Source of the DNA: Kribbella monticola
GTDB lineage: Bacteria > Actinomycetota > Actinomycetes > Propionibacteriales > Kribbellaceae
Length of the DNA: 64,000 nt
NCBI RefSeq assembly: GCF_003261635.1
Contig: NZ_QFXK01000033.1
Location: 124,001-188,000 of the forward strand
Direction: 5' to 3'
Below, piece after piece: positions 9,079 through 16,320 of the stretch. Position 1 is the stretch's first letter. Each line of letters starts with the position of its first letter. The notes under the pieces are model-generated. The model did no database searches. It had not been told where the DNA came from and worked only from the letters and a program-made list of their open reading frames with translations. A program made the translations under genes and the position numbers.

Positions 9079-11016
9079 GTGAGCCACCCGCAACCAGCAG
9101 TGCTGTCCGCTGCCGAAGAGCCCGAAGTGTGGCAATCGCACGCCGCCGAAGAGTTCCAACCGGTCGACAGGATCGGCCGGATCGCGATCGCGCTGCTCGG
9201 CGCGTCCACGGTGACGCACCTGCTCGCGACCTGGTCCGACTGGAACACCTACGGGGTGGTCCACACCTACCTGGGCGGCGGCCCGAACGTCGATGACGCG
9301 GATCTCAATCGCGCCGACGCCATCGCCAAGATCACCGCGTACCCGAACGTGCTCGTCTCCGTCGCCGCCGCCGTCGTCTTCGTGATCTGGCTGTGGCGCG
9401 CGCGGGTCAACTCCGAGGTGCTCTGCCAGGCCGACCACCGGCGCAGTCACGGCTGGGTGCTCGCGAGCTGGTTCTGCCCCGGACCGAACCTCTTCTATCC
9501 CAAGCAGATCGTCGACGACGTATGGCTCGCCAGCGATCCGAAGACGCCCGTGTACGCCGACGACCTGCGCCGGCTCAGGAAGCCTCTCCTCACCAAGGTG
9601 TGGTGGTGCACCTGGGTCGGCGCTCTCGCGTTCGACGTGGTGATCCGCCGGTTCCTGATGTGGATGGACGCCACCGTCGGCTCGCTGCGCGGCATCGCCC
9701 TGGCCGGTACGGCGTCGCTGATCCTGACCGCGGCCTCCGCGGTCGCGGCCACCTTCGTGATCCGCAAGATCAACGCGATGCAGACCAGCCGCGAGTGGGT
9801 GCCGTGGTGGGACCAGCGCGAGCCGAAGCTCACCGCCGTCCCGACGTACGCCGACGACGACACCTCCGAGCAGCCGGCCATCAGCGAGCCCATCGCGGTT
9901 CCGCCGGCCCTGCGGCTCGAGCGCCAGCCCGAGCCGGCCCTGCAGATGGCCGGCGGCGGTGCCGAGGAGGCCCCGAAGTGGAGCCCGTTCGCGCCGGTCG
10001 CGGAGAGCTGGCAGGAGCAGGCGTCGGCCAACCCGCACTACCGCCCGGTCGACGCGTGGGGTGACGACACCGGCACGCTGACCAGCCCGGTCGAAGAGGC
10101 CACCCCGTCGTACCAGCCGACCGCGGCCGGACTCGACAGCCCGAGCTGGGCCACGGCGACCTCCTCGCCGACCACCTCGAGCGACGACCTGCTGTCCGCG
10201 CCGGTGCCGAGCTGGCAGGCCGAGACGGTCGCGCCGCCCTCGCTGTCCCTGGTCGACACCTCGTACACCTCGACGTCGTACGGGACCAGCGAGCCGTCCT
10301 GGGCCAGCTCGTACGCCGAGCCGTACGCCTACGAGTCCTCGTCCTCCGACTACTACACGCCGTCGGAGCCGACCGCCGCCCCCGAGCCGGAGCCCGCGCC
10401 CGAGCCTGTTGCGCGCGCCGGTCGCCGGGCCGCTCGGGTCGCGGTGGACAGCCCTTCGACCATCGGGTACGGGCAGGACGACGACTACCTGACCCCGTCG
10501 AAGCCGCTGCCGACCGTCCCGTCGTACGGGCCGGAGCCGTCCTACTCACCGGAGCCCGCGTACACGCCGGAGACCAGCTACACCCCGGAGCCCGCCTACG
10601 CACCAGAGACGACCTACTCGGCGTACGAGGCCCCGGCTGCAAGCTACGAGTCGTACAGCACGGACTACTCGTCCACCTACGAGTACTCGACGCCGGAGAC
10701 CAGCTACACCGCTCCGGAGACGAGCTACCAGCCGAGCGAGCCGCACACGCCGGCGTATGACAGCTACACCTCGTCGTACGACGCGTCGTACTCGCAGAGC
10801 TCCTACACGGACTACGGCACCGAGAGCTACGAGTCGTGCAGCCCGAACTACACCCCCGAGACGTACGGCGCTACGGACTACAGCACCCATACCCCGGAGC
10901 AGCCGGCAACCGAGCAGCAGCAGACGCCGTACTCCTACGAGCCGGCCCAGCCGCCGGCCACGGACGACTCCGAAACCACCGCTCCCCGGACCGTTCCCCG
11001 CCGCCGCTGGGTATGA
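9079..11016 (+). CDS. DUF4328 membrane protein with long Tyr-rich disordered tail (paralogue 2)
   Basis: 645 residues from GTG 9079 (GAGGGA eight bases upstream). Residues ~25-250 are a DUF4328 membrane domain nearly superimposable on the neighbour (VFVIWLWRARVNSEVL; GWVLASWFCPGPNLFYPKQIVDDVW; TSREWVPWWD). From residue ~260 the protein becomes disordered, and from ~390 to the end it is built of irregular Tyr/Ser/Thr/Pro/Glu units of the type SYTPEPAYAPETTY. The tail has dozens of tyrosines and very few lysines. The stop overlaps the next ATG (ATGA), so the sugar isomerase is translationally coupled. Function unknown; the tail could be a phosphorylation or phase-separating region, which is inference. 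Confidence 0.85.
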   Translation: MSHPQPAVLSAAEEPEVWQSHAAEEFQPVDRIGRIAIALLGASTVTHLLATWSDWNTYGVVHTYLGGGPNVDDADLNRADAIAKITAYPNVLVSVAAAVVFVIWLWRARVNSEVLCQADHRRSHGWVLASWFCPGPNLFYPKQIVDDVWLASDPKTPVYADDLRRLRKPLLTKVWWCTWVGALAFDVVIRRFLMWMDATVGSLRGIALAGTASLILTAASAVAATFVIRKINAMQTSREWVPWWDQREPKLTAVPTYADDDTSEQPAISEPIAVPPALRLERQPEPALQMAGGGAEEAPKWSPFAPVAESWQEQASANPHYRPVDAWGDDTGTLTSPVEEATPSYQPTAAGLDSPSWATATSSPTTSSDDLLSAPVPSWQAETVAPPSLSLVDTSYTSTSYGTSEPSWASSYAEPYAYESSSSDYYTPSEPTAAPEPEPAPEPVARAGRRAARVAVDSPSTIGYGQDDDYLTPSKPLPTVPSYGPEPSYSPEPAYTPETSYTPEPAYAPETTYSAYEAPAASYESYSTDYSSTYEYSTPETSYTAPETSYQPSEPHTPAYDSYTSSYDASYSQSSYTDYGTESYESCSPNYTPETYGATDYSTHTPEQPATEQQQTPYSYEPAQPPATDDSETTAPRTVPRRRWV

Positions 11017-11816
11017 CCGACCTCGCCTTCTCCACTCTCGGGTGTGCGGGCGCATCGCTCGACCACGTCCTCGACCTCGCCCGACGCAACCGCATCGGCG
11101 GGCTGGAACTCCGGGCTGCTGAAGACGAGTTCACCAATGTCGGGCTGAGCCCGATCGAACGGCGTACGCTGCGCAACCGGATCGAGGACGCCGGACTGGA
11201 GATCCTCGCGGTCAGCAGCTACGTGCGGCTCTGCGCGGTCGAGGAGCAACCCCTCGAAGCGCATCTCGAACTCGCCGCCGACCTCGGCGCCCGCGGCGTC
11301 CGCGTCTTCCCCGGTGACGATCCGACCGGTGACGATCCGACCGGTGACGATCCCGCTCGTACGACGGACGGCCCGACCCCCGGCGAGCTGCGCGCCCTCG
11401 ATCGCGTCACGACTGCGCCGAAGGACGTCCACATCTTCCTGGAGACCCACGACTCGCACTCGGCCGGCCGCAGGATGGCCGCCTTGTGCGCGCTGCTCGA
11501 CGCCGAGTCGCCGGGACACAACACCAAGGTGATCTGGGACAGCGCGCACACCTGGAGCCACGGCGAGACCCCGGCCGAGGCGCTCGGACTCCTCCGGCCG
11601 TGGATCGACTTCGTCCAGATCAAGGACAGCGACTCCACCCAGGGCTTCAAGCCGGTCGCGATCGGCACCGGCGACTACCCGATCGGTGAGTTGATGCAGG
11701 CGTTGCACGGTACGCCGTACTGGCTTTCGCTCGAGTGGGAGCTGAAGTGGCATCACCACTTGCCCCCACTCGACGAGGCCCTGCCGGCCACCTGGAAGTG
11801 GATCACCACCGGCTGA
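11013..11816 (+). CDS. Sugar phosphate isomerase/epimerase (AP endonuclease family 2 fold)
   Basis: 267 residues with the xylose-isomerase-like TIM barrel pattern: LAFSTLGCAGASLDHVLDLA at the start, IFLETHDSH (metal ligand Glu and His), KVIWDSAHTW (Asp and His), FVQIKD (Asp) and LSLEWE (Glu) near the end. Exact sugar substrate unknown. ATG 11013 overlaps the stop of the DUF4328 gene by four bases. Residues ~100-115 contain a triple GDDPT/GDDPA repeat encoded by three 15-base tandem units (11313-11357), placed in a loop before helix 3 and likely harmless. Confidence 0.87.
   Translation: MTDLAFSTLGCAGASLDHVLDLARRNRIGGLELRAAEDEFTNVGLSPIERRTLRNRIEDAGLEILAVSSYVRLCAVEEQPLEAHLELAADLGARGVRVFPGDDPTGDDPTGDDPARTTDGPTPGELRALDRVTTAPKDVHIFLETHDSHSAGRRMAALCALLDAESPGHNTKVIWDSAHTWSHGETPAEALGLLRPWIDFVQIKDSDSTQGFKPVAIGTGDYPIGELMQALHGTPYWLSLEWELKWHHHLPPLDEALPATWKWITTG
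11313..11357 (+). repeat. Three 15-base tandem repeats in the isomerase gene
   Basis: Unit GGTGACGATCCGACC, three copies, the third with changes in its last bases. In-frame, encoding GDDPT-GDDPT-GDDPA. A slippage-prone short repeat. Confidence 0.85.
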
Positions 11817-11969
11817 AACTGCCTTGCGGGCCGGGCGGTTCAGAGTTGAATCATTTGGCCTAGGCCACAATTCGGATTCGGTCCGAGGCCTGTGCATGAC
11901 ATGGGGTACAGCTGAGTCGTCACAAGTGATGACGTCCCGACGGGGGACCGAACAGGTGAAGGACTCGAC

Positions 11970-12032
11970 ATGACGCATGCCCAGCTTTGCCCCGGAGCCG
12001 CGGTCCACTCGGTGAGGTGGTGGCTCCGGTGA
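11970..12032 (+). CDS. Possible 20-residue small ORF in a convergent intergenic region
   Basis: ATG at 11970 with GAAGGA six bases upstream, then 20 codons ending in tandem tryptophans (VRWWLR) and TGA. It sits in the 266-base gap between two convergent genes (11816 and 12083), where no gene was otherwise seen. Good ribosome site but no conservation data; tandem Trp recalls leader peptides, yet no biosynthetic gene follows on this strand. Treat as a weak candidate. Confidence 0.2.
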   Translation: MTHAQLCPGAAVHSVRWWLR

Positions 12033-12082
12033 GCCCGCGCGCGGTGGACAAACGTGCCCGCCCCGGGAACGAGCCCCCGGCG

Positions 12083-13120
12083 CTACCGGTCCCGGAGCAG
12101 CAGGGAGACGTCGCCGAACTCGTGCCAGAGGTAACTGCGCTCGAGGGCGGCGTCGTAGGCCCGCTGGACCACCTCGGCTCCGACAACGGACTCCAGTAGC
12201 AGCAGGTGCGACGCCTCCGGGGCGTGCATCCCGGTGATCAGCCCGTCGACCACGCGGGCCGGGTGATCCGGCCCCAGGACGAGGTCTGTCCGGCCGTGAG
12301 CGGCGGTCACTGAACCGTCCGCGCGGGCGGCCGACTCGATCGCCCGCACGGCCGTGGTTCCGACGGCGATCACGCGGCCGCCGTTCGCCTTCACCCAGTT
12401 CACCAGGCGAGCGGTGTGCTCCGGTACGTCGTACCGCTCGGGCAGGGGTGGTTCGTGGCTCTCCTGCGAGGAAACGCCGCAGTGCAAGAGGATCGGCGCG
12501 ATCAGGACGCCGGCTGCCGCGAGATGGCTCACGAGTTCGAAGCTGAACGGCCTTGCCGCACTGGGCATCTCCGCGCTTCCGGGCTCGCGGGCGAACACGG
12601 TCTGGTAGAGCGGGAGCGGCCAGCGCTTGCCGACGTACTTGTACGTGATCGGCCGTCCGTGTCGGCCGAGGTAGCCAACCACGTCCTGCACCGGCGGTCT
12701 CGCGCGCCACAAGCGATTCTGCTCCGCCTGGTACGGCGCCAGCAGGGTGAGCACTCCTTCGGGCAGTTCGACGCGATCGCCGACAGCCCCGTCGAACAAG
12801 GGGGAATCGCCGTTGCGCAGCTCGACCACCCAGGTGCCGTCGTCGAGCGCTGTGGAGAAGTGCACGACCACCGGCGCAACCCCCGAGCCGCTGATCCAGG
12901 TGCCGTCCACTGCAGCGGGCAGCGTGCCGGAAGTGTTGACCAGCAGGAGATCTCCAGCCCGCAGGTGATCACCGAGCCGATCGAACCGCGTATGCGTGAT
13001 GGCCGACCCCTCCGCGACCAGCAGCTTCACCTGATCCCTTGCCAGCCCGCGCGCTTCCGGCGGCTCGGCCGCGTTCAGCGCGTCGGGCAAGGTGAATCGG
13101 GTCTGTGGATGAACCTTCAC
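12083..13120 (-). CDS. QueA-like S-adenosylmethionine:tRNA ribosyltransferase-isomerase
   Basis: 345 residues, the length of QueA. Family landmarks: AGDLLLVNTSGTLPA near residue 55, GRPITYKYVGKRWPLPLYQTVFA, SAEMPSAARPFSFELVSHLAAAGV, and GGRVIAVGTTAVRAIESAA. QueA builds the epoxyqueuosine side chain on tRNA from SAM. No other queuosine gene (tgt, queF, queG) is in the window, and the sequence departs from classic QueA at several points, so a related reaction is possible. GTG start at 13120 overlaps the SDR stop by four bases, so both form one operon, apparently behind a SoxR-type box. Confidence 0.8.
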   Translation of the reverse strand: MKVHPQTRFTLPDALNAAEPPEARGLARDQVKLLVAEGSAITHTRFDRLGDHLRAGDLLLVNTSGTLPAAVDGTWISGSGVAPVVVHFSTALDDGTWVVELRNGDSPLFDGAVGDRVELPEGVLTLLAPYQAEQNRLWRARPPVQDVVGYLGRHGRPITYKYVGKRWPLPLYQTVFAREPGSAEMPSAARPFSFELVSHLAAAGVLIAPILLHCGVSSQESHEPPLPERYDVPEHTARLVNWVKANGGRVIAVGTTAVRAIESAARADGSVTAAHGRTDLVLGPDHPARVVDGLITGMHAPEASHLLLLESVVGAEVVQRAYDAALERSYLWHEFGDVSLLLRDR

Positions 13121-13836
13121 GAGGCCACCGCCGGCGCGAATTCCGCCGCCCGGTAGCGCCCGCTGGCCGGCCGGGCATCCAGCAACTGGAGAAACGCCGG
13201 TACGACGGACGCCGGCTCGGGCCGGTCCGAGATGTCTTCGCCGGGGAACGCGGCCTGGTGCATCGCAGTACGAAGGTCGCCCGGGTCCACGGCGTACACG
13301 ACGATGTCGAGGTGCTCGGCGGCCAGCACCCGGCTCGCGTGATCCAGTGCTGCCTTCGCCGAGCCGTAGCCGCCCCAGCCTTCGTACGCCTCGACCGCGG
13401 CGTCGGAGCTGATGTTGACCACGGTGCCGGCTGCGGCGGTGAGTTCGGGGATGAGCGCCTGGGTCAATGCGATCGGCGCGATCACGTCGACCTCGTAGAC
13501 GCGACGGAGTTCGTCGAGGTCCGCAGCCGCCAACCGCTGGAGAGGGCTGGGGCCGAGGTAGCTCGCGTTGTTCACCAGCAGGTCGAGCCGGCCGAGTTCG
13601 CCGACGGCCTCGACCAGGTCGGCCCGGTGTTCGGCATCAGTGACGTCACCGGCGAGCGGTACTACGTCCGTCCGGTCGGCGAGTGCGTCGGCGGCGTCTT
13701 TGAGCGCGTCCGCGCTGCGTGCGTCGATGATCAACGCCCAGCCGCGGTCGGCGAGCCCGTGGGCCAGCGCCAGTCCCAGACCGGCGGAGGCGCCGGTGAT
13801 CAGAGCAACAGGACGAGTCAGAGAGTGGGGAGTCAT
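13117..13836 (-). CDS. Short-chain dehydrogenase/reductase
   Basis: About 239 residues, classical SDR. Cofactor motif TGASAGLGLALAHGLA; NNASYLG; catalytic Ser in VVNISSDAAVEAYEGWGGYGSAKAAL, with the YxxxK pair (Tyr/Lys) intact. NADP(H) use is likely but substrate unknown. Start choice is uncertain: ATG 13851 lies inside the SoxR-like box, so I prefer the downstream ATG 13836, which would give a very short or absent leader. GTG 13845 and ATG 13842 are alternatives. Co-transcribed with the QueA-like gene (4-base overlap). Confidence 0.88.
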   Translation of the reverse strand: MTPHSLTRPVALITGASAGLGLALAHGLADRGWALIIDARSADALKDAADALADRTDVVPLAGDVTDAEHRADLVEAVGELGRLDLLVNNASYLGPSPLQRLAAADLDELRRVYEVDVIAPIALTQALIPELTAAAGTVVNISSDAAVEAYEGWGGYGSAKAALDHASRVLAAEHLDIVVYAVDPGDLRTAMHQAAFPGEDISDRPEPASVVPAFLQLLDARPASGRYRAAEFAPAVAS

Positions 13837-13852
13837 GCCCATCACTCTCATA

Positions 13853-13870
13853 CCTCAAGCGAGCTTGAGG
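13853..13870 (-). promoter_or_regulatory. SoxR-type operator CCTCAAG-N4-CTTGAGG
   Basis: Perfect dyad with 7-base arms and a CGAG spacer, identical in arms and spacing to the SoxR consensus known from enterobacteria and used by actinobacterial SoxR. On the minus strand it is preceded by TTGACC as a -35 element overlapping the box, the layout of SoxR-activated promoters, and a TATGAG follows. It would control the SDR/QueA-like operon. No soxR gene is in the window. Confidence 0.65.
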
Positions 13871-13948
13871 TCAAGACCCGTTGCCGGCCAACCGGCCGGA
13901 GGTCCGCACCCGCCCGTGCGAACCCCCGGTTATTCAGTACAGCAGAGA

Positions 13949-16144
13949 TCAGTTGGCGTAGACCTCGTACTCAGAGAGTTGCCCGGCGGGCCAGCCGGTG
14001 TTCGCGGTGAAGGTGAGCCGGACGTACCGCGTGCTCACCGCGCTCGGCAGCGTGACGGTCGCGGTGTTTCCCGAGCCCGGATCGAAGGTGCGCCCGGAAG
14101 CCCCTGCCAGCTGGCCGTACGACGATCCGTCGGGGCTCCCCAGGACTGCGATCGTCTGCGTGCGCGTGCCCCACGCCGTACTGGGAGGAAGTTTCAGCAC
14201 CAGCCGCTTCACGCTCTGACTACTTCCGAGGTCGACAGTGAGCGACTGCGGCCAACTGTTGTTGGCGCTCTCCCAATAGCTGTTGGCATTGCCGTCCACG
14301 GTGTTGCTCGCGACGTACGACTGCACCGAACTGGTCGCCGTCACCGGGCGCCCGGCGGCGAGGTTGCCCGTCGGCGGCGTGGTACTGCCGCCGCCCGGCT
14401 CCACCCAGGTACAGCCACTCCAGGTGGAATCCCAGCCACTGTTGCCACTCCCGCGATTCAGCGCGAACGAGCCGCTCGGATAGGCACAGTTGTAGACGCC
14501 CGCCCGTCCGATGCCACTCGCGCTGACATTGCTCACCGACGCAGAGCCAGTCGTCTCGGCCTGGAAGGCGAAAGTGCCGGCGCCCTCGATCGAGCCACCG
14601 TCCACCGTCACGTTCTGCACCGCGCGCCCGGCGCCGCCACCGTCGACGAACTGGTACGCGGACCACGGGCTGGCCACCAGCCGGTTGTTGGTGAACCGGA
14701 CCGCCGCGTTGATCGCCGTGTCGTACGCGTCCACTCGGATCGCGCCGTGCGGATGGTTCTGGCCCCAGTTCGGGTTCATCGCGCCGGTGCGGACCAGCGT
14801 GTTGCCGGAGACCGTGATCGTGCCGGCCAGTGGGTAGAACGGCGAACCGAACGACTGGTTGGAGATCGCGATCCCACCGCCGAGGGCATTCGTGTCGGAC
14901 ACCAGGTTGTCCCGCACGGTCAGGTCGGTGCCGCCGTAGATCGCGATGCCGTTCGCCAGGGTCGGCTGCACGATCGTGTTGTTGGCAAAGGTGCTGCTGC
15001 GGTTCGCCGCGTGCAGCGACCACATCGCCAGCGCGTCGTCGCCGGTGTTGCGCAGGAAGTTGTTCCGTACCTGCACGTTGTACGCCGTACCGTTCAGGTT
15101 CAGCCCGTCGGCGGTCAGGTCGTAGAAGCGGTTGTTCTCGACCACCAGGTTGTCGTTGTTGCCGGTGAGCCAGAGACCGACCTTGAGATGTTGCAGCCAC
15201 AGGCCGGAGACGATCGAATTCGGGCCGAGGCTGCCGTTGACGAAGTTGTCCGGCGACTCGTCGTGCCGCTCGGTCACCTCGCCGATCACCGCGAAGTCGT
15301 AGAGCTTCACGTTGCCGCCGCCGTTCGGGCGGTCGATCAGGTGGCTGCTCAGCAACGTCGAGTACCAGCGCCCGGCGCCGCGAATCGTCACGCCGTCGGG
15401 GTTGATCGTGCCGCCGACGCGGAACCGGCCGGCCGGGATCCACACGGTTCCACCGCTGCCCCGAGCGCTGTCGATCGCGCTCTGGATCGCGCCGGTGGAG
15501 TCGTTGCTGCCGTTCGGGTCGGCACCGCGATCGGTGATCGAGATCGAGCCGGCCGGCTGTCCGGCCGCGCCGGCGACGTTCTCGAACTCGACGTCGTCGA
15601 TCGTGTACGGCCCGGCGGTGTTCTCACCGTCGACCTGGAGCCTGATCTTCGCGCCGGCACCGACGGTCTGGCCGAGTTGCAAGCGGGCGTGGTCGTAGAG
15701 CTTGTGCGTTCGTGACCCGGCGATCCAGCCCGTGTCGACAAAGCTGTATTTCGACGTCACCGCCAGGGACTGCGAGAGCTTCTGGCCGTTGACGTAGACC
15801 GACAGGGTGCCACTGCGACCATCCGGAACGGAGTACGCGACGTTGATCGCGTTGGTCGTGCCGGGCGCGCTGAACTCGACGTACTGGCCGGTGGCGAGCG
15901 TGACGGCCTGCCGGTTCGAGGCTTCGGCGGGGAGCGTGCCTTGCGCGTAGCTCGGGCCGAGCTTGCTGCCGTTGGTCGCGGCGTTCTCCGCTTCGAGGAT
16001 CGTGAACGGCAAGGAGGCGCCGACGGCTTGGAGGGAGAGCGCTTGACGTGCTGGCGGCTGGACCGCCGTGGCTGACAAACCGGTACCGGCGAGGGCCGTA
16101 CCGGTGGCGACCGCCAGAAACGCGGCCAAACGAGGGATAGCCAT
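13949..16144 (-). CDS. Secreted parallel beta-helix glycosidase-like protein (GH87-like) with CBM6-like and F5/8-type domains
   Basis: 731 residues from ATG 16144 (GAGGAAGG upstream; a GTG at 16183 is less suitable). Residues 1-~40 are a signal peptide. A CBM6-type beta-sandwich follows (FTILEAENAA ... YTIDDVEFENV, ~45-195). The middle (~205-580) is a right-handed beta-helix opening with ITDRGADPNGSNDSTGAIQ and carrying NGTAYNVQVRNNFLRNTGDD with ALAMWS, which resembles alpha-1,3-glucanase/mycodextranase (GH87) enzymes. After a GGGSTTPP linker, residues ~600-731 are a coagulation-factor 5/8 (discoidin) domain. Likely degrades an extracellular alpha-glucan; the family call is by pattern only. 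Confidence 0.75.
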   Translation of the reverse strand: MAIPRLAAFLAVATGTALAGTGLSATAVQPPARQALSLQAVGASLPFTILEAENAATNGSKLGPSYAQGTLPAEASNRQAVTLATGQYVEFSAPGTTNAINVAYSVPDGRSGTLSVYVNGQKLSQSLAVTSKYSFVDTGWIAGSRTHKLYDHARLQLGQTVGAGAKIRLQVDGENTAGPYTIDDVEFENVAGAAGQPAGSISITDRGADPNGSNDSTGAIQSAIDSARGSGGTVWIPAGRFRVGGTINPDGVTIRGAGRWYSTLLSSHLIDRPNGGGNVKLYDFAVIGEVTERHDESPDNFVNGSLGPNSIVSGLWLQHLKVGLWLTGNNDNLVVENNRFYDLTADGLNLNGTAYNVQVRNNFLRNTGDDALAMWSLHAANRSSTFANNTIVQPTLANGIAIYGGTDLTVRDNLVSDTNALGGGIAISNQSFGSPFYPLAGTITVSGNTLVRTGAMNPNWGQNHPHGAIRVDAYDTAINAAVRFTNNRLVASPWSAYQFVDGGGAGRAVQNVTVDGGSIEGAGTFAFQAETTGSASVSNVSASGIGRAGVYNCAYPSGSFALNRGSGNSGWDSTWSGCTWVEPGGGSTTPPTGNLAAGRPVTATSSVQSYVASNTVDGNANSYWESANNSWPQSLTVDLGSSQSVKRLVLKLPPSTAWGTRTQTIAVLGSPDGSSYGQLAGASGRTFDPGSGNTATVTLPSAVSTRYVRLTFTANTGWPAGQLSEYEVYAN

Positions 16145-16320
16145 CGAACTGCACCTTCCTCGGGGCGGAGGACAATTCGCCACACCTTAAGGAAGGCGAC
16201 AGCGGTTCGCAATAGTTCGACCGTATTCGCGCAAGTTATCAACAGGTGTTGATACCACTGTGGATAGAGGTCTGGTACGCCGCGCGGTCCTCGACCCGTG
16301 CTCCCCTTAACTTTGTCCCC

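Noticed and set aside
10935..12710. 591-codon open frame on the minus strand
   Set aside because: Overlaps the sugar isomerase and QueA-like genes out of frame; low-complexity product.
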